The position numbers were made by a program, and so were the translations under genes. DNA of 64,000 bases, taken from the NCBI GenBank assembly GCA_026225945.1, contig JAMJFZ010003738.1, positions 1 to 64,000 of the forward strand. Reading direction: 5' to 3'. Source of the stretch: Cricetomys ansorgei. Taxonomy: Eukaryota; Chordata; Mammalia; Rodentia; Nesomyidae. Positions 1 through 11,191 of the stretch are shown one piece after another (positions within the stretch are counted from its first letter, which is position 1; the number at the start of each line of letters is the position of its first letter). A model generated the notes under the pieces. The model did not search any database and was not told the DNA's origin. It was given only the letters and a program-made list of their open reading frames with translations.

Positions 1-1677
1 ATTTCATCTTCATTGTTCAAATTTACTATCTTGAAAGACTAACTTTATTATGTTTACCATATTACCAAGTTTTAATTTATGAAGTACTTCGTTTATAAAC
101 CATGTTTGCAGAATTCATTGTGTCTGTATGGAATAAAAATGAATCTCTTTCTGATATTTTTACTTTTTGCTTTGTGTCAGTATAATATATCATAGTATGC
201 TTTTAAAGCAGCATGCTGTGTATTAATTAATGCTTTGCACTTATTTGTGAATTTGATCAGTTTTGTTAATTTAGTTTAGCATGGCTATAAATCTGACTTG
301 AGTAGCTTCAGGTATTGGTCCTATTATCAATGGATTTGATAAGATTTATGTCTTAACTATTTTAACAATCTATTTAAATAAGTTTGAGACAAGAGATTGT
401 ACTATGAATTTTTTCCCATATGCTTATCTAATTGTGCCAACAAATGATGTTGGAACAATATCCAATTGATCTCTTGTGACATATATGTCACAAATAACTT
501 GATCCACTATATCTGTTTATTAATTTTGCTTGATGTATTAATCTAGCCATCCATCCTTCATCTCATCAAAACTAAGATATATATGTTTTTTATGTTAAGA
601 ATGTGATTAACTTTGCTGTATATACACCTCAGTTAAGGAAGAGTGGATATTTAAAAATTAAGGTTTTCAATCTATGCCTAAGTAATGTCTTCATATTAAA
701 TTAGTTATAGCTAAATTTTTTATCAAGAATAGTTTAATTTCATTATCTAATATTATAGGGAATCTGGTAAATTTATCTACAGTTATTGTATGGCTTAAAT
801 TCAGTATGATTTTACCATTAAAGGGATTGTGCCCTCTAGTACTGCTTAAATTGCCTTTTAAGAAAATGCACTAAGTATAAAATTAGAAAATTTAATATAT
901 TATTTTTTCCTATAGAATGCCTAGGCTTTTCCATGTACACATTGATTTCATGTGTTTATAGGAAATTCTTAATGCTTGCTTTCAAATCTTTATGGATTTC
1001 TATTTGTTGGCTTTTGAGAATAAGATATAGCAACACATTCTCTGGAATAGGGCATTAATGTGTATCTTAGCTGTGACATAGTCCAGTGAAGAATTATTCA
1101 GTGCTTTACCATTGGTAATGGTGCTACCTCTTTGCAATGGTAGTAATCAACTTGTGGCTTGCAATTATCTCAACATTTTGAAGGAGTTTCTACACCATAT
1201 GTACCATTCCTAGATTTCCAAAACCTTTTTATCTTGAACAGGTAGCATATTTTGCAAATGTTCTATTATATCTTTACAAATGATCTGATCACTTCTTTTC
1301 TCTAATGAGTTTATATTTTTTGCTACATGTTAAAAACTTACACTTTAATAAGGCATTATCATTTTTATTTATTGTTAGAGACAACATGATATATTTTAAA
1401 TGATTTTACTTCAATAATCTTGAGACTACTAACTTGTAATTTGCAAATGTTACACCAGGTTTTCAATAATTCAGCATAGCCTTAGGAAACAGGTGTGGTA
1501 TGTGCTCATGCACTCCATTCTTCAACTGCATAAAAGTCATGTTATACAGATGTTTTTCTTCTAAATGTTGACAGAAAGCAATAGTACTATTTTGGTCTTT
1601 TTTCTTAAATGGACATAAAATTTGTGTATTTTTCAGTTATTGATTGAATTTTTTTCTATACATTTTCTGTTGTTTCA
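1..1677. other. AT-rich unique sequence, no gene seen
   Basis: I see no open frame of useful length, no repeat family I recognise and no extended microsatellite. It looks like ordinary intergenic or intronic DNA. Confidence 0.5.
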
Positions 1678-1726
1678 GGGATGAGAGATGTCTCAGTGGA
1701 TTAGAGCTCTTGCTGTGAAAGCTTGA
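1678..1726 (+). mobile_element. SINE 5'-end fragment (B4/ID-like)
   Basis: About 49 bases resemble the tRNA-derived 5' end of B4/ID-type rodent SINEs: a 'gagatgtctcagtggatt' box A-like stretch, then 'gctcttgctgtgaaagctt'. The rest of the element is missing. It could be a chance match or another tRNA-derived SINE. Confidence 0.35.
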
Positions 1727-2874
1727 TTTTTTCCATTATCTTAGAATAGACAGTGCTATATATTCTTGTCCCAAACTAACAGGGTACAAATGCAAGTAAT
1801 CTACCACCAACTGGATTCTATCAGTTCTGGAAGAGACAAAGCAAGATGCTAGCTATTGACATGTTCAAAAAGGACTGTACTATTTATAATTAAATGTCTT
1901 AGTATGTATTAGGAGCTTTGGTTGTCTGTTGTGATTGATCACCTCCTAGTGAAACTGACAAACTTAATACAATGCTTGTACCATTTGAGTGGATATTGTG
2001 TGGCCAATGTTCCTTCAAATCTTTCCACACCCATGTATGGTGTCTCAGATTCTAGGTATCAGTATTTAACATTATTTTCCAAATAATGTTTCTGGTTTCT
2101 GGATTCCACCTGCTGTTTAGAGAGAAAGACAGAAGAACTAATGGTTTTGACACCCAAGTTTTCTCTTCTTTAATGTGTGTTAAGTAAATATTTTATCACT
2201 AATTAAATATCTTAGACAACTTTTAAGGGAGATAAGCTTATTTGGTTCCATAATTTAAAATTTTAGTCCATCACTGGCTTGTTATTTTCCATGGCCTGGG
2301 GTGGGCAAAGATGTCATTAGAGTAGGATTGTGTGACAATAATACAATCAGTATTGCTCACCAAATGATATTAAGACATCAAGAAAGCAAATGCTGCTTGT
2401 GATTTGACACTTTCCTTTTTCATTTATGTTACATTTATTACTTCTATTGTAAATTCGTTGGATAGTGACATTCACAGCAGAAACATGTTTTCCTCAAATA
2501 GTTAACTCTTAAAATGCTATTGAAAGCAAATCAAGAAATGAGGTTTGCTACTCTTTGGTTTACTTTTAGCCTAAGCAAGTAAACAATTATAATTAACTAT
2601 TATTCAAAACCTAAACTGGATTCTTCCACTGGAATGGGGATAAATCTGCAGTGTTTCAAGTGCGCTTGCTTCTGAATTCAACAACATGCTTTAAATGCCT
2701 AAAAATCTTTGAATCTTCTCAAACTAAGATGATGAGTAGTAAATTGTATAATAAACTTGGAAGTAATGGCAATTCCTCTCTAAATCTTAAAATCTAATGT
2801 TGAGTAGAAAATATCAGCACTATATTCCTGCAACTGCCTTCAAGTTCACAGAGCAATAATCAGAGTTGTCCTTG
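1727..2874. other. Unique AT-rich sequence, no gene seen
   Basis: No recognisable repeat or coding frame. Confidence 0.45.
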
Positions 2875-3097
2875 CAGAGGTTCTCAAATTTCTTAATGCT
2901 GCCAGCCTTTAATTCAGTTAGTTGTGTTGTTTGACTAACAGCCATAAAATTATTTTTGTTACTACTTCATAACTATAATTTTGCTACTGTTATGAATCAT
3001 AATGTAAATATCTGATATGCATATGGTCTTACGTGATACCTGTGAAATGGCTGTATGACCAAAAATCTGTTCATGATTCACAGGTTCAGAAATACTG
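2875..3097 (+). mobile_element. URR1-type hAT (Charlie) non-autonomous transposon
   Basis: The segment opens with 'cagaggttctcaaatttctt' and closes with 'cacaggttcagaaatactg', the degenerate terminal inverted repeats of the rodent URR1 element. The body holds the usual 'cataaaattatttttgttac', 'aattttgctactgttatgaa' and 'aatatctgatatgcat' blocks. URR1 is a short element with no coding capacity, mobilised in trans by a hAT-Charlie transposase. No matching 8-bp target duplication is visible at the ends I chose, so one boundary may have decayed. A second copy lies near 10.1 kb in the opposite orientation. Confidence 0.8.
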
Positions 3098-3439
3098 AAA
3101 TAGACGTTTTCTATCTGGAAGTGCATGTTTCATTAAGCTCTTCAAAATAATTAGCATTACCATGCTTTCTATTCATGTTGGTTAGCTGAATACTTGATCA
3201 AAGCCTCTATAAGGTCCCAGTATCCATACTCACACAAGAAGGCTAAAGAAATCTAGGAGAGAAGTGGCATGATGATGTCTTCTCGGACTTTACCTGTAAG
3301 TGCACTAAAATAAACAACTCTGGTATAATTTTTGATCATGTATTGTCATGTATTTCTTTTCATTTATCTTACATGTGATTTTTCTAGCATATAAATGTAT
3401 TATTAAGAAAAATGAAACTTTTAAGAATTTGAAACATTC

Positions 3440-3965
3440 ATATTTCAATCTTTTTAAATATTCTTTGAAACAAAATAGAATTATACCATTTTCTCCCATC
3501 ACTGTCCTCCCACCAGCCCCTCCCAGCTACCCTCCATCAATGTTGCCTCATACTATCCAATTGACAGCCTCATTTTCTTGATTATTATTGTATATACATG
3601 CATGTGCTGAGTCAATTTTTGTTGTTCCTGTTTGTATATGGTTTTAAGGCTGGCCATTTTGCATGGAACAACCAATAAAGGGGCTTATACCTTGGAGAAT
3701 CTGATTTTTCTTTTCCCAGAGGTAGGACTCCAAGAAAATTTCTGCCTTCCATGTTATCATGTCTCTTGATAAACTACAGTTCCAGCCTTTTTTATGCAGT
3801 TATTTCTAGAAAACTTCACAGAAGACTTCCTAGTCTTTTGATAATCTTTCCACTGCCTTTTTTATAATCTTCCCTGGACCATAGATGCAGGAGCTATGAT
3901 ACAGATTTATCCATTGGAGCTGAGCTCCCACGATGTGTTGATCTCTGCATACAAACATTTCTAAA
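3440..3965 (-). mobile_element. L1 LINE 3' UTR fragment (Lx-like)
   Basis: Read on the plus strand, this follows the reversed 3' UTR of old rodent Lx-type L1s. There is a C/T-rich tract ('cctcccaccagcccctccca'), then 'ggctggccattttgcatgga' with 'acaaccaataaaggggctta', and near the right end 'caggagctatgatacagatt' with 'tatccattggagctgagctc'. There are several internal deletions relative to other copies. It is non-coding debris; the short open frame across its left edge (3348-3581) is incidental. A related, longer copy lies at 59.3-60.4 kb. Confidence 0.6.
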
Positions 3966-4311
3966 GCAGCTTCGTCATTTGACATCACAACTGTTGATTA
4001 ATTTTTAATCATGCATTTATTGGTCATAATAGGTCCTCAGTCCTGAACACCTTTTGCAGAAATTCTGTCTTAGCTTCCTTTGTCTTCTCTGCCCTACAGA
4101 ACACAAGGAATATACACTGTCCTTTCCATGGAAGACCCTCAGCCAGATTTTATTTTACCCTTTACCATTTCCTTTCATGGCATTAATGTTTGTGACAAAC
4201 ATTGGTATGATCTTAGTTTGAAACCTGGTTGATAACCCAATTTGAATTGGAAAGGAGGTCTATTTGTTTATTCAGTTGTATCATCCTTAGATATACAGTC
4301 TACCTCTTCTC

Positions 4312-4446
4312 AGACAAAGTCTCTTACTGGACTGGAGATTACTAATTAAGCTAGGTGGATGGTTCATGAAGTACCTGGATCTTCCTATCTCTGCTTCCCC
4401 AGCTCAGGATCATAAGACAGCACCACAACAACTGCCATATTTTTCC
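4312..4446 (-). mobile_element. B4 SINE remnant (B1-like half)
   Basis: The reversed 3' half of a B4 (ID-B1 fused) SINE is visible. 'gacaaagtctcttactggac' corresponds to the reversed 'gagagaccctgtctc', followed by 'aattaagctaggtggatggt' and then 'ctatctctgcttccccagct', the usual reversed B1-like block. It is strongly diverged, and the ID-like half to the right is not clear. Confidence 0.55.
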
Positions 4447-5049
4447 TCATAGGTTTTAAAAAATGTCCCCATCCAGTATTTGTGCTTTTGAATCAGGCAC
4501 TTATGGCTATGTGTATCTCCTTATCACTTGAAGGTTTATATAACAACCACTGCTACAAAGCTAGGGATAGAGAATTAGTTCAAATATGAATAATTCTAAT
4601 GAGGAGATAGGGATGTGCATGTTGCAGTATTAGGAGGGAAAATCTTTATGAATCTTGTATATAAAAGTAACTCATCTATTTGTTTTTTTTTTGTTTTATT
4701 TTTTTACTTAATTTAGATGAACAGTCTTGTTTGTTCAGTACAATCTAAAAGCCATTAGCCTTCACCTCTCATATGCTAGCTTGTGGTTTGGCATAAGGCC
4801 ATAAGAAGTAAACAGTAACACATGTGATAATGAGGATTCTATAGACATATTTCCCCTCTGTGTAGCAGCACAGACAACAGATTGTGGAGGAAAACATCTT
4901 CCGCTGTGGTTATTTCAATTGAATAAGCATAATTTTAGCATGAAGCCATTATAGAAATGCTTTGGTTCTGGGAAGCTGTGTATTGGAAATATGATGAGTG
5001 GGTTGGAAGATGTTCAGCACTGAACATCAGGAGTAATTAAGGGAATAGA
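4447..5049. other. Unclassified sequence, no gene seen
   Basis: Unique-looking sequence with a T-rich run near 4681-4710. No coding frame or repeat family recognised. Confidence 0.35.
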
Positions 5050-5310
5050 GAGATTGATTTATGAGAAAAGATAAAAGGAGCTCAATCTGTTTAGCTTGGC
5101 TAACAGACAACTAAGTAGGGGATATGGTAATTGTTTACAAGTGCTTACAGGATGTAAATATCAAGGCTAGGGGAGAAATGCCTGGGCTGACATCAGAAAG
5201 TCTGAACTACTCCCAGTTAATGAAGAGGATATTGATGTTGACAGCTATCCAGAATTTGGTGATAGTTGAATCCTTTAGACAAAAATTGTCTCTCAGGACA
5301 AAGTGAAAAA
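5050..5310 (+). mobile_element. Ancient L3/CR1-like LINE 3'-end fragment, possibly conserved
   Basis: The block 'aaaaggagctcaatctgttt' + 'agcttggctaacagacaact', continuing with 'gatatggtaattgtttacaa' and 'gtgcttacaggatgtaaata', follows the 3' end of L3/CR1 LINEs. In those, the reading is an aggctcaatctgtttagcttgg motif, a short spacer, then 'gacttgatagctgtctacaa' and 'gtacctgaaggg'. L3/CR1 elements stopped moving before the placental radiation, so most rodent copies are barely recognisable. This one is clear over about 110 bases, and similarity fades after about 5200. An open frame spanning 5124-5306 is probably incidental. The family call is by eye only. Confidence 0.5.
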
Positions 5311-5946
5311 ATAAACTCTGGGATATTTAAATATGGAATGGTTTTTTTGAATCTACAGTAGTTTCACATTCATCATAAACTTTATTTGATGATAATTTGA
5401 ACTGCATCATCATATGTGCTAAAGTGAATTTCTACATGCTTCATATGAACCATGATATCCCTGAAAGATATCACAAAAAGTTTTGTAAACATCTATTATA
5501 TATGATTTTCTGACTAAGATAACTTTAAAATATTCAAATAACAATATTTTTTTCTCTTATAAACGTTTTTATTAGCACTAATTCTAAAACCAGGCACTGC
5601 AAAGTGGATAAAATATTACTGTCATGTTCTTTGTTTCACTTCACTTTTAATAAATTCCTTCAAAATTTGCATTGATAACAGAAATCCAGGCAAAGACATA
5701 TTTAAATCATGTATAGATTAGAAATATTTTAAGTATACCTACATTTATTATTTTAAGTATGGAATAGGTAGGAAAAATAGTATTTGTTGACTTTTTGAGA
5801 CCAGTTCTCATATATCCAAGGTTTGGCCTACAACTTGATAAACATCTAAGCATGACATTGAACTCAGAGTCCTCCTTCATCTGTTTCTCAAGCGTTAAAT
5901 ATACACACATGTGTCAGCAAACATGGTTAAACATTTTGCATATGTT
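5311..5946. other. Unique AT-rich sequence, no gene seen
   Basis: No recognised repeat; one short minus-strand open frame (5707-5910) has no recognisable protein signature. Confidence 0.4.
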
Positions 5947-6005
5947 TTTATTGTTTTTTTTTGTGTGACACTAGAGATTGAAACCAGGGCTTCACGCATG
6001 CCATG
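5947..6005 (-). mobile_element. ID-type SINE fragment
   Basis: A T-run is followed by 'gtgtgacactagagattgaa' and 'accagggcttcacgcatgcc'. This is the reversed tRNA-derived ID core (poly-A, 'ggttcggtccccagc' region, 'gcaag...ccctgg'). Only the 3' half is present. Confidence 0.5.
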
Positions 6006-6734
6006 GTCGCAAAAGACAAAAGATACTTTATGAAAAACTGCAAAGTATCTTGAAAATCTCTCTTTAAACAAATAACCATGGTTAGAAGTTATAATCCAAA
6101 TAATTTTTTACAGTTAACATGTACTAATTAAAACAAAATAATATGTTATCTTATTTACTGATGGAAATTTATAGCAAAATTAATACAGAAATTCTTCTTA
6201 ATTAATAGAAGAAAGAAATTTGCAATAACTTATGAATTTATAATTGCTCAATTTAAAAAATAGAAACATGCTAGTTAACTCATGAATAGGTTGCAATACA
6301 TAATTTTGTGAATAAGAAAATATCTATTTCTTAACTAAAATAAGTAGAATGATTTAGCACTGTAGGAACTCTCAGGTTCCTGGTGTATACCTCAGCATGT
6401 ACATGTACATATTCATTTATTCCTACCATATATAAGAACCAAATCTATTTCCTTATATTACCTGTATTTTAAATCCATATTACATACTTTAAAAATATAT
6501 AAGTGGGATTTTTAATTGTATATACCTTTTTAAAAAGTGTACACCTTAAAAAGTTACATTTGAATATCAGGGATTTTTAATTTGAACACAATAATTAAAA
6601 GCACATATATTCATTTTCTAACAATTCTTGTCGCTAAGTATTTGTATGAGGTTGTTACATATTTCCAGCTTACTTTGGGATAAGAAAGAAGATTTTAAAA
6701 CATAAAAACATATTCCACTGCACACCACAGATGC
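6006..6734. other. Very AT-rich sequence, no gene seen
   Basis: Mostly A/T runs with no repeat family or coding frame recognised. Confidence 0.4.
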
Positions 6735-7056
6735 CACATGAACTCAGACACACACACCCACAGAGAGAGAGAGAGAGAGGGAGGGGGGGGGAATGGGAAA
6801 GGAAGAGAAAGGGAAGAGATATGCATATATTGTGTTTATCTCTCATATTCACAGGTACATAAACATCATTTATCTCTCTTTCTCTCTCTCACAGACACAC
6901 ACAATCACACATTTTTCTATTAGTCATTCAACATACTGTCTTTACAATTTTCTCACATTCATAAATTGTGTTTCTCATACATACCCAATGTCACTGTTTC
7001 TTCTCACACACAGCTGCACACACAAACATGTATTTATATATATAAGACTACTTTTG

Positions 7057-7087
<31 letters not shown>

Positions 7088-7095
7088 AAAACACG
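6735..7095. repeat. Cluster of CA, GA and CT microsatellites ending in poly-A
   Basis: It contains (CA)n and (GA)n at about 6747-6790, CT/CA runs at about 6870-6905, (CA)n at 7057-7073 and an A-run at 7076-7091. The open frames on both strands here are translations of these repeats, not genes. Confidence 0.85.
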
Positions 7096-8164
7096 CAAAA
7101 CAAGTTTGTATCATGGCTACCTAGAGAACATTTTCTCCTTAATTGAAATTTTCTGACATATCAAATTATGAATAAAGACTCATAATATATATGATTACAT
7201 GATTTAAAATAATTTAAGCTAAATAGAGAATTTTATGTAATGAAAAAAGTGCATTGGAGCACTGTTGGAACACTTTGGAACACTGTTCATAGATATGAAG
7301 AACCACTGCAACTTTATATAAAATATAGTATAATTTAGGATGTTAATTTACTATGTAAATGTGACACTAAAATCTAAATACTCGCAATGTACATAGCAAA
7401 CACTCATTTACTTACCAAATTACAAAATTGTGTGTGCTAACTTGTAGGTGAACATTTAAATTAAAGAACATAACACAACAAAATGCAGACAATGCTCAAG
7501 CAGCACAGATATATTTGCTACATCCCACAATCGCAGAAGAAAAGACAAGAGCTGGCAAGATTTCCAAACATGACTGAAGTCCTGTAGAAGTTAACAAGCT
7601 ACACATATTGCACTAGTATGGATGCATTAAAATGAATATTCAGCATGTTCTCAGTATTACTAAGCCATCCGATCTTACTTCTTACATGTCCTTTAATACC
7701 TCTTCCAATGGATTTATACAAAAATCATATTTCCATGATCAAGAGTATATTTTGAATTATCACCACCATTTTATTCAGTCAAACTTGATTTATGTTAGAT
7801 TCAGCACATAGTGTCAAAACTGTTTTAGAAGTGTAGGAAACACTTCTAAACTCCACATGGATCCATCATTCTTCCACAATGGAAAGTAAAAAAAAAAATG
7901 TTATTTACTCTAGGGAATGACTATAATTCATATCCTTTTTTAAAAAGTTGTTGATGTAGAGTGGGATTACTGTCTAAATTCTATGAATTTCTACTAAGAA
8001 TCTGCAAAAGACTGAATAAAAAATGCGGTATTACAAAGAGGACTTATTGGTAAATTGCTTGTTGTGTAAGCAGATATTTGATTTCAGTTCCCTTGCAAAT
8101 ATAAAAGCCAACAGGGCTACACTGTCTACTTTTCAAGAGGAGATGGGAACAGACAGTAGTATTC
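7096..8164. other. Unique AT-rich sequence, no gene seen
   Basis: Nothing recognised apart from a short local echo of 'ggaacactg' near 7266-7286 and an A-run near 7889. Confidence 0.4.
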
Positions 8165-8206
8165 ATGAAAACCCTCTCTCTCTCTCTCACTCTCTCTCTC
8201 TCTCCT
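8165..8206. repeat. (TC)n microsatellite
   Basis: A pyrimidine dinucleotide run with one CA interruption. Confidence 0.9.
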
Positions 8207-8304
8207 TCTAGCTAAAAGTCTAGTAAACTCCAGGTTCTATGAGAAATCCTGTGTCTAAAAATAATGTATAGAAATGCAGACATAGATATCTATTCAAGTT
8301 TAAT

Positions 8305-8700
8305 TCAATTTCTGTGATAAAATACCATGGGAAAAAATAACTTAGAAATCAAAGTTGACTCTGTGTACAAATCCAGGTTGCCATATCATTGAGTAGAAGT
8401 CAATACAAAAATTCAAGCAGCTTCTCACATCTTGTACAAAATCAAGAAAGAGAGACAGAGAAATAAATGTATGTACTCATACTACTTGCTTGGTTTCATC
8501 AAGCTTTCCTGTCTTATATAGTTCAGGACCTACCTGCTGTCTAGGGAATGATGCCACCCACTGTCTTATCACATCAATTAATGATCAAGACACTGGGCAT
8601 GCCCACAGAGAAGCTGATCTGAATAATTTTTTCAATTGAATATCTGTTCCCAGATGATTCTACATTGTAGCAAATTGGAATTTAAAATTAACTATCAAAA
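8305..8700 (-). mobile_element. MaLR LTR (MT/ORR1 type), solo
   Basis: This is a reversed MaLR LTR. It starts with 'tctgtgataaaataccatgg' (the reversed 3' end, usually 'catggtgtttcatcacagca'). It passes 'tcaagcagcttctcacatct', 'tcttatatagttcaggacct' and 'gggaatgatgccacccactg', then 'cacatcaattaatgatcaag'. It ends near 'aaattaactatcaaaataac', matching the usual 'ttaaaactaaccatca' terminus. MaLR elements are non-autonomous relatives of ERV-L; only the LTR is seen, with no internal region alongside. Ends are approximate and no target duplication was resolved. Confidence 0.7.
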
Positions 8701-8704
8701 TAAC

Positions 8705-8812
8705 TAAAGTCAACCACTGGCATCCACATATACAGGTGTAGAGTAGCACACTCACACTCACATATGTCCATATACATATATCATATACATACACATGTAA
8801 CACAAACACACA
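8705..8812 (+). repeat. CA/TA-rich tail, probably of a decayed SINE
   Basis: 'ccactggcatccacatatac' followed by CA/TA-rich sequence resembles the 3' tail of B3/B4 SINEs ('cctctggcctccacac', then CA-rich). The SINE body is not visible. Confidence 0.35.
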
Positions 8813-9940
8813 GCCATATTACTCCCTAAAACATCAAAACTTCTAGAATATTGAAGAGTTTAATGTCATTGCATGAAAGATAAATAACTTCAGATTGTGC
8901 ACAGATGATAGAACTGCAGTGGTCTGTACTAGGGTAAGTAGCTCAGTCAAAAACTCAACTTAGTGAGATTTCTTGTATTTCCTATACCATAAATCAAAGA
9001 GAGAAGGGGTTTTTTCAATTTTTCTCCTTTGAAGAGCATCATCTAACATCAAATACCCACTTTCTATTGAATATTGTAACTTAAATTTTTAGCCTGGATG
9101 GCTGCAATGTTCTCAATAAATTCATAGTTCCTAGGTGCTTAAAGTCTACTTCTTGAAATCACATGTGTCAGCACTTACCCAGACAGTATGAAGACTACTA
9201 CATGGTCAGATAGTCCTTCCATATGCTGATAGGTTGATTCTATGCTTACTTAGAAATGTGAACAGTAATAATAAGAAATAAAATAGTCTGTAGATACATC
9301 TGGGGCACACTCCATCTAAAATGAAATGAGAGATGAGAAGATTCTCCCCTCATTTGTTTTGTTGTTGACCTTATTAATTAGTTTTCCTAGTGAAGTTAAT
9401 GTTAAATATACTGTATAACGCTGGAATCAGATCAGGGATTAAATCCTGATCAACAAAAGAGGGCCACCTCACGAGATTTGTGTATAAGGAATTCAGAAGC
9501 AAAATCACAGATCTTCCTAAAACATCATTTTCAGTTTTGAATCATGAATCTGACAATCAGAAAAAATAAAAAAGATGAATGGCATCAAATATATCTAATT
9601 TCTATTTACAATTTATATAAGAAAATTCACAGATGATTGTTATATTCCATGTAGATTACAGAGGCATCTATGATACATTAGAGATTATAATTTGTCCCAG
9701 AGCACACTCTGAAGTATGACTTATTTCAAGATGTGCTAGCTAGATTCAATGTTATGGCCAAACTTGTCAGCTCAAGAGTGTGGTAAATCGATGTTGAAGT
9801 TAAATTTCTCTGTGGATCCAAGTGATACTAGAAGCAGAGACAAATGGATGAAACGTGCTTTCATTGCATACTTCCTGTTCAGATGTTTTAATAGAGTTTC
9901 TGGAGAAGAAATATGAATCTGAACATTTATTCCATCATTA
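8813..9940. other. Unique sequence, no gene seen
   Basis: No recognised repeat, RNA gene or coding frame. Confidence 0.4.
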
Positions 9941-9950
9941 TCAAAGTACA

Positions 9951-9966
<16 letters not shown>

Positions 9967-9981
<15 letters not shown>

Positions 9982-10028
9982 TTTATATATATATAGAAAT
10001 ATATATATATAAATGTGTGTGTGTGTGT
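9967..10028. repeat. Perfect inverted repeat built of CA/TA and TA/TG microsatellites
   Basis: The left arm 9967-9995 is (AC)n, then ATTT, then (AT)n. The right arm 10000-10028 is its exact reverse complement. The loop is 4 bases (gaaa, 9996-9999). The (CA)n and (TG)n flanks run further but pairing breaks at 9966/10029. On either strand a 29-bp hairpin could form. Open frames crossing it are translations of the repeat. Confidence 0.9.
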
Positions 10029-10111
10029 CTGTGTGTCTGTGTGTCTGTTTGTGTGTCCTTCTTGAGATATCCAAGCCCTTTACATTTGGCATCTGAGAAG
10101 ATCAAATATAA

Positions 10112-10119
10112 CTCTAGAA
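10112..10119. repeat. 8-bp target-site duplication, left copy
   Basis: 'ctctagaa' abuts the left end of the URR1 element and recurs exactly at 10350-10357. Confidence 0.8.
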
Positions 10120-10349
10120 CTGCAGTTCTCAGCTGTGGGTCATGATTCCTTTGAGGGTTAAATGAACTTTTCACAGGAGTTGCCTGAGACTATTTGCATA
10201 TCAGATGTTCACACTGTCATTTATAGCAGTAACAAAATAACAGTTTGTTATGTAATGAAATTAAATGAAAATAATTTTAAATTGGGAGTTACCAGGACAT
10301 GTAGAATGTTGTTAAAGTGCTGCAGCATTAAGAAGGTTGAGAACCACTC
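10120..10349 (-). mobile_element. URR1-type hAT transposon with intact target duplication
   Basis: The plus strand reads 'ctgcagttctcagctgtggg' at the left end and 'aaggttgagaaccactc' at the right. These are the two URR1 terminal inverted repeats in the order expected for a minus-strand copy. The body includes 'catttatagcagtaacaaaa' and 'gcagcattaagaaggttgag'. It is flanked by identical 8-bp copies of 'ctctagaa', the length hAT transposases generate. It is non-coding; the open frames across it are incidental. This copy is better preserved at its ends than the one at 2.9 kb. Confidence 0.9.
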
Positions 10350-10357
10350 CTCTAGAA
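10350..10357. repeat. 8-bp target-site duplication, right copy
   Basis: Exact match to 10112-10119 ('ctctagaa'). Confidence 0.8.
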
Positions 10358-11154
10358 GAAGTAGAAGTTATTTTTCCATCCTATGAAAGATTATTTCTCT
10401 AAACAAGCAATATTGGGAAAATGTAGATATAAAGAAACCTAATTTCTTTACAAAGATATGAATATTCCTGAGGGAGTCCAATTTCCTTTCACCTGGAGAA
10501 ATACCTTTCATTTCAGACTTTCATTGCATAAGCAAATACTGGCATTGACACTAATATATCACTTTTACCATGCTTTCCTGGTTCACAAAATGGTGAGAGC
10601 CTTGGAATTCCCAGGGTTAGGCTTCATGCTCATATGGCACATCAGGAAATTTCTTATCTGGATCCTCAGAATATGCTAAGACCATTGACAATGAAATGTG
10701 AATGGCTGGTTGCACTCATGGGACACGGTGATCACAGATGCAGTCTTAAGACCATGTAAATCCCTCCATGGTCCAGTCCAGATTTACTCACTTTAAGGCT
10801 ATAACTCTGACAGCTAAAAAGCCACCAGTTTCTCCCTTCATGTTCTAATTCTGATGCCAGAGATTGTCAGAGAATCACTGTGGTACACTTCTTCAGGCTA
10901 AGTTCAAACTGGACAGATTGTCTCTTCATACTATACATGGCTTCTCTTAAAAGGGACCTATAGCCTGTCACTAACTCTATTCTGTCTCACTAAATGTGAC
11001 TAGTCTGCCAGGATGATTCAGCCCTCTTCAACAATATATTCAACAAGTTTCTGGAATTCTTAGTATTTTTCAAACATTTGCCTACTATGGATTGGGACTA
11101 TGCATGTAAGATAAAGCTAGTAGGACACAAAACAGTTATCTAACAATATAATTA
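10358..11154. other. Unclassified, mostly unique sequence
   Basis: Slightly more G+C than its surroundings at 10700-11000. No repeat or protein recognised; the open frame 10458-10679 has no recognisable motif. Confidence 0.35.
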
Positions 11155-11157
11155 AAT

Positions 11158-11189
<32 letters not shown>

Positions 11190-11191
11190 AA
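11155..11191 (+). repeat. (AAAT)n microsatellite
   Basis: About nine tandem aaat units. Confidence 0.9.

Noticed and set aside
6670..7146. Several open frames on both strands
   Set aside because: They cover CA, GA and CT microsatellites and an A-run.
7494..7540. 'gcagcacagatatat' resembling the start of U6 snRNA
   Set aside because: The match ends after about ten bases and the rest of U6 is absent.
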